Below are positions 8,253 to 17,574 of a DNA stretch of 64,000 bases, piece by piece (position 1 is the first letter of the stretch; every line of letters begins with the position of its first letter). The stretch spans positions 1 through 64,000 of the forward strand of contig JASLNT010000031.1 of assembly GCA_030745875.1 (NCBI GenBank), given 5' to 3'. Made by a program: the position numbers and the translations under genes. Source of the DNA: Phycisphaerae bacterium. Its GTDB lineage: Bacteria > Planctomycetota > Phycisphaerae > SM23-33. The notes beneath the pieces are model-generated. The model did not search any database. It saw nothing but the letters and a program-made list of their open reading frames with translations, and was not told where the DNA came from.

Positions 8253-8945
8253 TCAGGCGTCCTGGGGGATTTCGAATCGGTAGCCGATTTCTCGGATAGT
8301 CTTTATGAACGTCGGGTGCGTCGGGTCCGGTTCGATCTTCTTGCGGAGCGTGTTTACGCAACGGTCTATGCTGCGAGCGGTCACGAACACGTCGTACCCC
8401 CAAACCCGACGGAGTATCTCATCGCGAGTGAGCGCTCGCCCGGAGTTGGCGGCCAGGAACTTCAGCAGACCGGATTCCTTGGGCGTCAGCGGGATTTCGG
8501 CGCCATCTCGGGTAAGGCGGTCGGCTGACATGTCGAGAACACAATCGCCAAACCGGTATTCCTCCGGATTCGCGGTGCGCCGACGGCGAAGGAAGGCGTT
8601 GGCCCGGGCCAGCAACTCCTTGATGCTGAACGGTTTGGTGACGTAGTCGTCGGCTCCGAGATTCAAACCAAGCAGAATGTCCGACTCCTGCCCTTTCGCA
8701 GTGAGCATGATAATCGGCGTGTCGAGACCTTCGGCGCGGATGCGTCGGCAGATTTCGTAGCCGTTTATCTTCGGCAGCATTATGTCGAGGATTATCAGAT
8801 CGAGCGCTGAATCGAGCGCGGCGGTCAGGCCTTTCTCGCCGTCATCGGCGATGCGAACGGTATAACCCTCAAACCTGAAGTTGTCCTTCAAGCCGCGAAG
8901 CAAGGCTCCATGGTCTTCGATAATAAGAACAGTTTCGGCGTTCAT
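8253..8945 (-). CDS. OmpR/PhoB-family response regulator
   Basis: A 230-residue two-component regulator. The receiver domain (1-120) has the acidic pair Glu10/Asp11, the phosphoacceptor Asp54 (LIILDIMLP), Thr82 and Lys104 (TKPF). A winged-helix DNA-binding domain follows (about 130-228) with typical LTPKE and R-SIDRCVNTLRKK signatures. Its start overlaps the end of the histidine kinase gene by 4 nt (ATGA), so the pair is translationally coupled. Targets are not visible; the convergent aldehyde oxidoreductase operon is a neighbour but not an obvious target. Confidence 0.95.
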   Translation of the reverse strand: MNAETVLIIEDHGALLRGLKDNFRFEGYTVRIADDGEKGLTAALDSALDLIILDIMLPKINGYEICRRIRAEGLDTPIIMLTAKGQESDILLGLNLGADDYVTKPFSIKELLARANAFLRRRRTANPEEYRFGDCVLDMSADRLTRDGAEIPLTPKESGLLKFLAANSGRALTRDEILRRVWGYDVFVTARSIDRCVNTLRKKIEPDPTHPTFIKTIREIGYRFEIPQDA

Positions 8946-10939
8946 GTGTCGGTTTCACCGCCGGCTGGGCGGGCTGGAATCTTAACGATAAACGTACTGC
9001 CGGAGCCGGGTCGGCTGACAACGTCAATCGAAGCTCCGTGTGCGTCGAGAATAAACTCCACGATACTAAGGCCCAATCCGCATCCGCCGGCGGATCTGGT
9101 AAGGGTCCGGTCGGCCTGGTAGAACCTGCCAAATATCTTCCTGACGGTCCTTGGCGACATTCCGATCCCGTTATCGATTACTTTTATGCATACGAATCCG
9201 CCGCGGGCCGACGCCTTCAAACTTATCTTCCGATCGTCGCCGGAATACTTCCAGGCGTTATCCAGCAGATTCAGGATCACGGTGACCAGGGCGTCGCAGT
9301 CTCCGGCTATCTGGGGCAGGTCCGGATCGACGGTGACATCAAGGCAGGCCGGCTCGCCTGTGAAGCGATCGCCCGCCGACTCGACGGCTTCGTCCACAAG
9401 ATCGGCGACCTGGAGCAGATCAAATTCAAAGGCGCACTTGTTGCGCTCCATTCGCGAAAATGTCAGGAAGTTGTCGATGAGGCGGCTGAGGCGGAGGTTC
9501 TCCCTGGCGATGAGCTGCAGATATTCGTCGGCCTGAGCCTGGTCTTCGAGTCGCCCGTCCACGAGCGTGTCGATTAAGACCCGCATCGAAGCCAGGGGAG
9601 TTTTCAATTCGTGAGAAACGGTGGCGATCAAATCGTTTTTGAGCCGCGTTAGTTTCATCTGTCGGCGGAGATAGCGCGCTATGGCTCCGGCGATCACTGT
9701 GATGAGACCGATAGCGACTCCTGCGATTATGATGTAGATCAACCGCTGCTTGTCGGCGGCGGCGTGGAACGGGTCGGGCGTTTGGAGGAACAGCGATATT
9801 CGCCAACCGGGCATTTCCGGTCCGACGGACTCCGACATAAACGCATCTGTGTACGTGTCGGAGGGCGGATCGTAGCGAATTGCGATCCCGGCTCGATGAA
9901 TCGGGGCAAGGGCGTCGCATACATCCCGCTTGACGATCTCTATCTGCGAATCCGTAAACAACGCCACCACCCGCCGGTCCGCAGAAGCAATCGCCCACAG
10001 ACCGCTCACGCCTGTGGGAGAGAGCCTTTGGGGAACTACGGTTCGGTCGAAATCCAGATAACGCTCGGCGTAGATCTCGGCGCGATCGAGACGGTAGGTG
10101 CGCATGGCGGCGTCGCTGTCGGGCGAGGTCGATTTCACTTCGGGCTTGATCCCTCGCAGCGCATCGATCAGAAACAGTCGCTGGACCGACGGCATGTTCG
10201 CGTCATCTTCATCCCACAGGCGCTCCACGAGCTGACGGACCAACCGATCGGAAAGATCGCTGGTCAGCTTATCGCCCCCCAACTGCAAAGCCAGAAGTTG
10301 CGCCGCCGGTACGATCAACCGTCCATCGGCGTCGAGCGAATCGCGATACTCCGATTCGCTCAGCGGACCGGAGATAATATCAATCGCATCGTCGGCGCGC
10401 CCGCTGCGAACGAGGCAGCGTATCCGCCCCTGCATTGCGCGGGCGGCGAGATGAACATTACGGGCGTTCCTGGCGAGATCTTCGTATATTTCAGCCGCCG
10501 CCGTATCCTTCCGGTCGGCTTCCAATTGACGGGCCTGTCCCCACAGGTCCGCATCGTGGGGCTCCCCCGCGTACATGGGTTTTAGCTGACGAGGATAGAG
10601 CACCTGACCGGACTCGTCGTAAACCACCACCGCACTACATATCTCCCCGGTGACCAACAGGTCGTACACCTGACCCGTATCTTTCAGTTTTCGGGCCTCT
10701 TCCAGCTTCAGATCGACCCCTTTCCAGAAGGTTTGGAGCCCGACCTTGCGAGCGTCGAATTGGCTGCGGTAGACATCGGTGAGACGTTGTCGAACGGCCA
10801 GTTGCTGGTTCTCCATCGCAGCGTTGAGAAACCACAGCACGCATCCGGACGGTACGAACGCCGCCAGCAACACCATTATCACCAGAGTACTTGCATCAGA
10901 TGTAGTCTCGGGGGCAATTTTCGCAGGCGAACGTCTCAT
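8942..10939 (-). CDS. Membrane sensor histidine kinase
   Basis: A 665-residue kinase with two transmembrane helices (about 18-40 and 399-423) framing a roughly 360-residue extracytoplasmic sensor domain. Part of that domain is helical and TPR-like (about 135-200). The cytoplasmic part has an H-box with His443 (ATVSHELKTP), the N-box LNLLDNAWKYS, the G-boxes VIDNGIGM and GLGLSIV, and an F-box between them. It would phosphorylate the response regulator encoded next, with which it overlaps. The ATG directly follows the stop of the upstream PH-like gene (TGAATG), which suggests a three-gene operon. The large sensor matches no domain I recognise. Confidence 0.93.
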   Translation of the reverse strand: MRRSPAKIAPETTSDASTLVIMVLLAAFVPSGCVLWFLNAAMENQQLAVRQRLTDVYRSQFDARKVGLQTFWKGVDLKLEEARKLKDTGQVYDLLVTGEICSAVVVYDESGQVLYPRQLKPMYAGEPHDADLWGQARQLEADRKDTAAAEIYEDLARNARNVHLAARAMQGRIRCLVRSGRADDAIDIISGPLSESEYRDSLDADGRLIVPAAQLLALQLGGDKLTSDLSDRLVRQLVERLWDEDDANMPSVQRLFLIDALRGIKPEVKSTSPDSDAAMRTYRLDRAEIYAERYLDFDRTVVPQRLSPTGVSGLWAIASADRRVVALFTDSQIEIVKRDVCDALAPIHRAGIAIRYDPPSDTYTDAFMSESVGPEMPGWRISLFLQTPDPFHAAADKQRLIYIIIAGVAIGLITVIAGAIARYLRRQMKLTRLKNDLIATVSHELKTPLASMRVLIDTLVDGRLEDQAQADEYLQLIARENLRLSRLIDNFLTFSRMERNKCAFEFDLLQVADLVDEAVESAGDRFTGEPACLDVTVDPDLPQIAGDCDALVTVILNLLDNAWKYSGDDRKISLKASARGGFVCIKVIDNGIGMSPRTVRKIFGRFYQADRTLTRSAGGCGLGLSIVEFILDAHGASIDVVSRPGSGSTFIVKIPARPAGGETDT

Positions 10940-11488
10940 TCAACTCTCCCCGCCTGCGGAGCAAACTCTCTGAAGCTCGGTGATAAACTCGTCGGGCCTG
11001 GCCGGTGAGATAAGGACTGTTCGCTCCCGGCCTCGCCTGATGCACACAAGCCCATCGCTCCGGGAGGCGTAGATAAGCATGTGGCCCATCTTGCGCGACC
11101 AGAATCTTCCAAATCCGCCCCACAGTCCGCCTGCTCCAAACGTCCGCAAAACCAGGCCCAGGGCTGATTTGGATATTGGAGCTATCTCGGCGATCTCAGC
11201 CGCCGGTATGTAAAACGATCGCATCGGCCAGACAATCCGCAGACCGCTGCGGCATATCTCGAAGCGACTCGGACGGTAGAAGACCCACACAAACGCGTAT
11301 GTGCCCCAAATGACGCCCGCCAGCAGCATCGACATCCATACTTCAGGAGCAGCGATGAAAATGACTATCGGAAGCGCCAAACCCAGAACACACATGGACC
11401 ACGTCAGCACGGACATGCCGGTCGACATCTCCGCCAGAGCGAAAACGGACCGCGGTTGCCGGGGCGTCTCAAAGGTCTGTTGGTTCAT
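10940..11488 (-). CDS. Membrane protein with a PH-like domain
   Basis: A 182-residue protein: a short N-terminal tail, two adjacent hydrophobic helices (about 28-72), then a beta-rich domain starting at RFEICRSGLRI that resembles the bacterial PH-like families found in small membrane proteins. ATG at 11488 is preferred because GGAG lies 5 nt upstream; a longer frame from 11554 lacks a ribosome site. It abuts the sensor kinase gene with no spacer, so it may influence kinase signalling, but this is inference from position only. Confidence 0.72.
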   Translation of the reverse strand: MNQQTFETPRQPRSVFALAEMSTGMSVLTWSMCVLGLALPIVIFIAAPEVWMSMLLAGVIWGTYAFVWVFYRPSRFEICRSGLRIVWPMRSFYIPAAEIAEIAPISKSALGLVLRTFGAGGLWGGFGRFWSRKMGHMLIYASRSDGLVCIRRGRERTVLISPARPDEFITELQRVCSAGGES

Positions 11489-11572
11489 GTCTCCAACTCC
11501 TGCATATCGTCCGAATTCATTTGATATGGTATCCCGAAACGCGCCATTTTCCATCTTTGTCTTTCATCGGCG

Positions 11573-13501
11573 TCACGGTTTCGATGGCGTCTTCTTTGTT
11601 AGCGCAACGCGCTCCACGCGGACCATCCAATCCGATTTCTCCGCAATCGCCGCAAATCCCCTGCCGGGCAGACCCGTGTAGGAGTGCGATTCGGCAACGC
11701 TGCTGTCCAGCCCTAGGTAGACGCCTTTGGTGCGGTGTGGGTTGAACGACAACGCCACGTAGAATGTCTCCGGAACCGCCGTCGGTTTGGTCTTGAGCGT
11801 ATACCACTTCAAATCGCCGCGCTCGATCGTCGCGTAGGGGAACTTGAACTCCGAAATCACTTTCTGCTTGGCGTCGAGCAGGTAGACGCTGAAATCCTCG
11901 TCCGGAGCTCTGGGGTGGCCGTAGCGACTGGCGAATATCCGGACAGCCTTAACCGTACCGGCGCGCCGGAACACAACTGCGTGACCTGACCCGCCGAGCG
12001 AACGCTTGCTCTCGGCCGAATCATCAACGTAGCCCAACACAACAGCCTGGCCGGCAGCCCCGGTCTTCTTGAGGGTGACATCCACTCTATTGGTCGTACC
12101 GGGGGGAACTCCTCGCCGCCAATGATATACGTCGAAGGGGCCGACCCTCTTGCGCGACGCATAGTTCGTTGACTGTTTGGCAATCGCCACGTTGGGCGGG
12201 GCGACCAGGAAAAAGCTCTCCAGCACCGGCGCACCGAAACGGTTCTTCATTGTCAATTGAAAGCCGCCCGTCGTTTTCTCCAGCTTCGTCGTCACCTTCT
12301 TCTTCCAACCCAGCAGTCGCACCTGGCCGGGCTGGAGGGGTTTGTCCGGCGTCCACATAAGGCGATACCTGCCGCCACTGGAGGTCTTCTTATCCACGAA
12401 CCGGATCTTCTGGATCGCCCCTGTTTCGTTCATTACTTCAAAGTCGGCGTAACTGAAACTACTGACTGTGATTTCGTCATTGATGACCTTGTCGGTCTTG
12501 TTCTTGACCGCCATCAGCCCACCGAAATGCAGGTTGAATCGATCGTCAACACCGTAGATATGCGAATTAACGTACAGGCCTTTGGCTTGAGATTTCTTGT
12601 AGTCGGCCATGTGGATGTCTGTGATGTATGTTATCACCTCCACCGGCAGGCGAGTCTGGGCGTTCAGCATGGTCAGGGCGGCTTCGGCGTTGCTGCTGAC
12701 GAATTCGTTCTTGTCCTTCAGCGCTTTCTCAAGGACGGACCGTGCGGCGGGGTTCTGCATCAGACCCAGGGCGTAAGCGGCGCAGCGGCGGGCGTAAGGG
12801 CTCTGGTCTTTCAGCGTCATATCGCACAGCGTCCGGAAGCTGGAGTTGACCTTCCGACCGCCCAGCGTCAGGGCGGCCATTCCGCGCGTCATCCCTTCTT
12901 TGTGCTTGCAGAGTTTCGTCAAGCCCGCCTCGGCGGCGGTGATTTTCGAGAAATCGCCCTTCCACAGGATATAGACCGCTGAGCGCCGGACCGTGTTCTT
13001 TTCCGAATCGAAATGCCCCGCCAGTTCCTTGACGACAGCCGGTTCGTTCAGTCCAACCAGCGACTCCAGGGCGGGCTTAACTCGAGGATCGGTTTCGGCG
13101 CAGGTCGAGATGGTCATTACCGCCTGAGTGACGATCTTCGAAAGTTCAGATCCGGTGATTCGGCTTCTGGCTTGTCGAAGTTGCTTTCGAGCTCGGGCGA
13201 TAAGCCTGGTCTGTTTTGGAAATTTCGCGACAAACTCGTGTAAAATGGATGTCGCTTGTGTGAACTGCTTCTGTTTGACGAGACACGCCCCGAGGCGATA
13301 GTGCGCTTGGGCGACGTATTTTCGGTTGGCTTTGGCGTCATCGATGATCTGTTTGTAGATCTTCATCGCCGCGTCGATATCGCCTTTGGTCTCCTCGGCG
13401 AAAACACCTTTTTCAAGCAACAATGCGGGCGACTCGGCCCGGGCGGTGAGCGGAGCGAGCATCGTGATCGCAACCAGAAGTAAGAGTGCGGTGCGTTTCA
13501 T
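11573..13501 (-). CDS. Exported HEAT-repeat protein
   Basis: A 642-residue secreted protein with a clear signal peptide (1-23). Residues about 25-110 form TPR-like helices (tally of incremental repeats with conserved Ala/Tyr). Residues about 120-295 are HEAT-like repeats, for example around RRSAVYIL and [12 protein letters not shown]. The C-terminal half is beta-rich with no recognised motif. HEAT arrays are protein-binding solenoids; no catalytic residues are visible. The ribosome site AAAGGA lies about 8 nt before ATG 13501. It lies upstream of the PH-like/kinase/regulator genes on the same strand with an 84-nt gap, so co-transcription is possible but not certain. Confidence 0.8.
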   Translation of the reverse strand: MKRTALLLLVAITMLAPLTARAESPALLLEKGVFAEETKGDIDAAMKIYKQIIDDAKANRKYVAQAHYRLGACLVKQKQFTQATSILHEFVAKFPKQTRLIARARKQLRQARSRITGSELSKIVTQAVMTISTCAETDPRVKPALESLVGLNEPAVVKELAGHFDSEKNTVRRSAVYILWKGDFSKITAAEAGLTKLCKHKEGMTRGMAALTLGGRKVNSSFRTLCDMTLKDQSPYARRCAAYALGLMQNPAARSVLEKALKDKNEFVSSNAEAALTMLNAQTRLPVEVITYITDIHMADYKKSQAKGLYVNSHIYGVDDRFNLHFGGLMAVKNKTDKVINDEITVSSFSYADFEVMNETGAIQKIRFVDKKTSSGGRYRLMWTPDKPLQPGQVRLLGWKKKVTTKLEKTTGGFQLTMKNRFGAPVLESFFLVAPPNVAIAKQSTNYASRKRVGPFDVYHWRRGVPPGTTNRVDVTLKKTGAAGQAVVLGYVDDSAESKRSLGGSGHAVVFRRAGTVKAVRIFASRYGHPRAPDEDFSVYLLDAKQKVISEFKFPYATIERGDLKWYTLKTKPTAVPETFYVALSFNPHRTKGVYLGLDSSVAESHSYTGLPGRGFAAIAEKSDWMVRVERVALTKKTPSKP

Positions 13502-13622
13502 GGCGTGGTCCTTTCATGCTAAGATAACTGTTTGTCAGTCACCATTGAAAGGAATTGTACCGACCGAATGTTACGCTCGTGTTACGGTGGTGTCCTTTTC
13601 TCGCGCGCCCTGCAAAAGAGAT

Positions 13623-14561
13623 TTACGCCTCGGGCCCGGGCGGTGATTGCGGATCGACCGCGGCGGCCGGAGTCGGAGCCGGAGCAGGAACCGGCGGCGA
13701 AGCCGGAGCGGCGCCCTTGAATGCCAGAAGCGCCTGGTAGTCCGCCGCAGAGAGTCGCATGTTCTTCAGCAGGCATGAGGTGCTGGTTTCCTTCTCGCCT
13801 TTATCATTGCGGGATTCCACGACCGCCGAGATGCTCATCAGGTGCATCTCGTCGCAGGTTCGGCAAGCCTGCAGGTCGACCTGAAGGTGCATGCTGCCCA
13901 TAGGATTGCCTTCCAGCGTCAGGATGCCGCTGATATCGCCGTCATCCAGACCGTCGAGCGTTGATGCGTCCTCGGGCGGGCTAAGCTTCGGAAGGCTGTT
14001 CTTGCGGTTCACCCAACTGTTGCACCGCTCGCAGAACGGTTTTCTCACCATGAACACGTGCGAGATGAACGCCGAGACGCCGAGAACGATCAGTGCTTCG
14101 ATAACCCAGACGACATACAGAGTGGTTCCGCTGACCGGCGTCGAGGAACTCCGGCCGATGGACCAGACTCCGTGGGCTCCTATTACACCCATCGCGCGCC
14201 AGATAGAGGCCGGACTCAGCAGGATCACGCCGGTGTCGGCGTCGGCGGTAACGACGTATATCCAGACGACCCAGGCGCCCCAGAGCGCCGCGAGCCCCGC
14301 GACAACGCCGCCTAGACCACTAACTGTGGTATTGCGGACTTTCCCGAAAACCGCGCCAAGATAGACTGCTCCGCCGGCGGCTAGGCCCAGACCTATCGTA
14401 CCGAAGAAGTTCAGGTACACAAACGGTATCCAGTACGTCAGCGCTCCGTACACCGCTCCCACGGTCGCGGCTGCCGCCGCGCCGAAAACAAGCATCATCA
14501 AAGTACCTATAGGCCCAAAGGCTCCCGAAGATTGATAGAACAGGTCCTTATAATCTCTCAT
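13623..14561 (-). CDS. Multi-pass membrane protein with a split Cys4 motif
   Basis: A 312-residue protein of unknown family. The first 175 residues contain about five hydrophobic helices. The soluble part then begins with CERC, and a second CRTC pair follows about 60 residues later, so four cysteines could bind one metal ion or form a rubredoxin-like knuckle. The C-terminus is a Pro/Ala-rich tail. No catalytic motif is visible. It stands alone, between the HEAT-repeat gene and the sugar ABC importer, all on the minus strand. Confidence 0.7.
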   Translation of the reverse strand: MRDYKDLFYQSSGAFGPIGTLMMLVFGAAAAATVGAVYGALTYWIPFVYLNFFGTIGLGLAAGGAVYLGAVFGKVRNTTVSGLGGVVAGLAALWGAWVVWIYVVTADADTGVILLSPASIWRAMGVIGAHGVWSIGRSSSTPVSGTTLYVVWVIEALIVLGVSAFISHVFMVRKPFCERCNSWVNRKNSLPKLSPPEDASTLDGLDDGDISGILTLEGNPMGSMHLQVDLQACRTCDEMHLMSISAVVESRNDKGEKETSTSCLLKNMRLSAADYQALLAFKGAAPASPPVPAPAPTPAAAVDPQSPPGPEA

Positions 14562-14653
14562 GCGCCTACTCCCGAATCTCTACAGTAATCAAAATTACAA
14601 ATCCCGCCGCCAGTTCCACTTTGCCCGCCGCGGAATATCCCTATGTTCAGTGT

Positions 14654-16051
14654 TCACGTACTCTTGGGCTGCGACCTTTTCAGTCCCAGCAGTTTCGCCA
14701 ATCCCTTGAACCCCTTCCCGCCGCGGAGGCTGTCGAGCAGGACGGCTCCGAGTATGACCAGGCCCAGGACGACCTTCTGCGTATAGCTCTCGACATCTGT
14801 GAGATTCATTCCGTTTTGAATCACCGAAATAATCAGCACGCCGATGAGTGTTCCGAATATCTTGCCCTTCCCACCGCCCAGGCTGGTCCCGCCGACGACG
14901 ACCGCGGCGATAACGTACAGTTCGGACATTTCACCGTACCTGGGGCTTCCACTCTTGAGTATTGAAGTGCGGATAACGCCTCCCAGGCCCGCAAGGGCGC
15001 CGCACATCACATAGCAGAACAGGATCACGCGTTTTACCGGAACGCCTGAAAGCCTCGCGGCCTCGGTGTTACCGCCGGCGGCGTAGATGTATCGCCCTAA
15101 GACGGTATGCGACATCATGATGTGAGTAGCTATGTAGAGCACCAGCAGCAGGACAATCGTGTTCGGTATACCGAATAGATCCGCGCCCTGCCCCAACCAC
15201 AGGATCGAATCAGGAAGCTGGTAGAACAACTGGCCCTGCCCGATAATGAAGGCCAACCCCCTGGCCACCAGCATCATCGCCAGCGTCACCACAAACGGAG
15301 GTATGGCGAACCGCGTAACCATCAGACCGTTGAGCAGTCCGACAAGCCCGCAGGCGGCTATTCCCGCGAACATACAGATCACAATACTCCAGACACCGGC
15401 CGACCAGGCCCCGGCAAGCTCGACCACGCAATACGTAGTCGTCATCGCCGACAGCGCTATCAGGCTGCCCACCGACAGATCGATACCGCCGGTAATAATC
15501 ACCATTGTCATACCGATAGCTATGATGGCGATCACAATGTTGCGCGTAACAACGTTCCGGAGATTCCCTATCTGCAGGAAATTAGACCGGCTGGAGCCTT
15601 CGGGAATAATCACGTCAATATGGCCCATCCCGGAATATTTCCTGGGCAACAGTTCTATCAGCCGCCACTGCGAGACCCACTTGGTTGTCGCGATGGCTGC
15701 AACTTTCTGACCGGCGTCGCGCTTCTGATCGAGAATCTTTCGCAGATCCCGGGCGACACCCACGATCTGCTCAACTTTCGTCATGCCTCCGGCCTTCAGG
15801 ACCTTGACGGTCTCGGCGACAAACTCTTCACCGTCGTCATTCTTCTGGCCGACCACTATGACAACACCATCGACCGGGCGTCTGGAAAGGACTTTCCTGG
15901 TGACCTGTTCGGCGGCCTCAGACGCCTCGGGGTATTGAACGGTGATCGTGGCGATACTGAAGTAAACGCACAACGCCAACAGGCCCAGTATCATTCCGTA
16001 GTCAGACAAGAACCTCCGCATCAAGTGTTTTGCCGTTGACTCCTGGGTCAT
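14654..16051 (-). CDS. Ribose-type ABC transporter permease with an inserted soluble domain
   Basis: The membrane subunit of a CUT2 (RbsC/XylH-like) sugar importer. Family signatures are clear, such as NIVIAIIAIGMTMVIITGG, GIDLSVGS and the EAARLSGV coupling segment. At 465 residues it is about 140 longer than RbsC. The extra length lies between the first helix (about 15-35) and the FLQIGNLRNVV segment (about 152). This 115-residue stretch is rich in alternating strands and helices (GVVIVVG, KVAAIAT) and should lie outside the membrane. The gene overlaps the ATPase gene by 4 nt (ATGA). The sugar is unknown. Confidence 0.93.
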   Translation of the reverse strand: MTQESTAKHLMRRFLSDYGMILGLLALCVYFSIATITVQYPEASEAAEQVTRKVLSRRPVDGVVIVVGQKNDDGEEFVAETVKVLKAGGMTKVEQIVGVARDLRKILDQKRDAGQKVAAIATTKWVSQWRLIELLPRKYSGMGHIDVIIPEGSSRSNFLQIGNLRNVVTRNIVIAIIAIGMTMVIITGGIDLSVGSLIALSAMTTTYCVVELAGAWSAGVWSIVICMFAGIAACGLVGLLNGLMVTRFAIPPFVVTLAMMLVARGLAFIIGQGQLFYQLPDSILWLGQGADLFGIPNTIVLLLVLYIATHIMMSHTVLGRYIYAAGGNTEAARLSGVPVKRVILFCYVMCGALAGLGGVIRTSILKSGSPRYGEMSELYVIAAVVVGGTSLGGGKGKIFGTLIGVLIISVIQNGMNLTDVESYTQKVVLGLVILGAVLLDSLRGGKGFKGLAKLLGLKRSQPKST

Positions 16052-17565
16052 TGTGTTTCCGATCCGATAGCCAAGTGCATGATCTGTTCCTGTGTGGCGT
16101 CTGCGACGTCGATTATCTCTCCGGTGATCGACCCTTCGTGCATGACTATGATCCGATCGCTCATGCCCAGGACCTCGGGCAGTTCGGAGCTTATCATGAT
16201 TATGGCCTTGCCCTGGGCGGCCAGTTCGTTCATCAGTACGTAAATCTCGTACTTTGCGCCCACGTCGATTCCGCGCGTGGGTTCATCAAATATAATGACA
16301 TCGCAGTCGTTTTCCAGCCACTTGGCCAGAACGAGCTTCTGCTGGTTACCGCCCGAGAGATTCTCAGCCAACACTTCAGCATTTGGAACCTTGATTCTCA
16401 TGCTCTCGACGAACCGTTGGAAACGCGATTTTTCGGTGGTGTGATCGACAAAGCCCAGACGTGAGAATCGCGAGAGATTGGGCAGACCGAAATTTTGCCT
16501 GACACTGTGGATCAGGATCAGACCCTGGGCCTTGCGGTCTTCGGTCAGCAGGCAGATCCTGTTGGAGATCGCATGCCGAGGATTGCTTATGTTCACCTGG
16601 CGCCCGTCGAGGCGGATCACACCGGAGTCTTTCCGGTCGGCTCCGAAGATCAGGCGCGCGGTTTCGGTTCGCCCGGCGCCTACGAGCCCTGTAAGTGCGA
16701 GGATCTCTCCGGACCGCACGGAAAACGAGACGTCCTTGACGATTTCACCGCGATTCAGACTACTGACTTCAAGCCTCACCTCGCCGAGGTCGGGCCTGCG
16801 GTGGGGGAATTCATTCTTGAGCGTCCTTCCGACCATCATCTCGACGAGTCCGTCGTGGTCGATCTCGCTGACATCGCGTGTGGCTACTTGCTCACCGTCG
16901 CGGAGGACCATTACTCGGTCTGCGATGTGGAATATTTCTTCGAGGCGGTGGCTTATGTAGATGATCCCGATACCCTGGGCCTTGAGATCGCGGACTATCT
17001 CGAAGAGTTTTTCGACTTCCTGGCTCGTCAGGGCGGCCGACGGTTCGTCCATGACAATTATCCGCGCCTTGACCGAAAGGGCCTTGGCGATCTCGACCGT
17101 CTGCTGCTGGGCGATGGTGAGTTCTTCGCAGAGGGAGTTGGGGTCGATGTTCAGACCAATGCGTTGAAACAACTCCTTCGAATGCTCGTGCTCCTCAGAT
17201 TTTCGGACGAATCCCAGGTTGGACCTCTCCCGACCGAGGAAGATATTCTCTCTTACAGTGAGGCTCGGAACAAGGTTGAACTCCTGGTAAATGATCGATA
17301 TTCCCGCGGCCTGCGAGACGTGGGGATCGGTAATTCGGACGGGTTGCCCCTCGATGGAAATCGATCCGACGTCGGCCAGATGGGCTCCTCCGAGCACCTT
17401 GATCAGCGTGCTCTTACCCGCACCGTTCTCGCCCAGCAGCGCCAGGACCTGCCCCTTCCGCAAGGTCAGGTCCACGCCTTTGAGAGCATGCACGCCGGTA
17501 AACGACTTGTCGATCCCACGCATCTCCAACAGCACAGAATCGCCATTACTTGCCTGAGAGACCAT
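16048..17565 (-). CDS. Sugar ABC transporter ATPase with two nucleotide-binding domains
   Basis: A 505-residue RbsA/MglA-type tandem ATPase that powers CUT2 sugar import from the cytoplasmic face. The first domain has a canonical Walker A, GENGAGKST, with Walker B around RIIVMDEPSAAL. The second has a degenerate Walker A (GLVGAGRTE), the signature LSGGNQQK and the second Walker B IIFDEPTRGID. This asymmetry is normal for the family. It lies 9 nt after the binding-protein gene and overlaps the permease gene by 4 nt, forming one operon. Confidence 0.95.
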   Translation of the reverse strand: MVSQASNGDSVLLEMRGIDKSFTGVHALKGVDLTLRKGQVLALLGENGAGKSTLIKVLGGAHLADVGSISIEGQPVRITDPHVSQAAGISIIYQEFNLVPSLTVRENIFLGRERSNLGFVRKSEEHEHSKELFQRIGLNIDPNSLCEELTIAQQQTVEIAKALSVKARIIVMDEPSAALTSQEVEKLFEIVRDLKAQGIGIIYISHRLEEIFHIADRVMVLRDGEQVATRDVSEIDHDGLVEMMVGRTLKNEFPHRRPDLGEVRLEVSSLNRGEIVKDVSFSVRSGEILALTGLVGAGRTETARLIFGADRKDSGVIRLDGRQVNISNPRHAISNRICLLTEDRKAQGLILIHSVRQNFGLPNLSRFSRLGFVDHTTEKSRFQRFVESMRIKVPNAEVLAENLSGGNQQKLVLAKWLENDCDVIIFDEPTRGIDVGAKYEIYVLMNELAAQGKAIIMISSELPEVLGMSDRIIVMHEGSITGEIIDVADATQEQIMHLAIGSETQ

Positions 17566-17574
17566 TCGGCGCCC

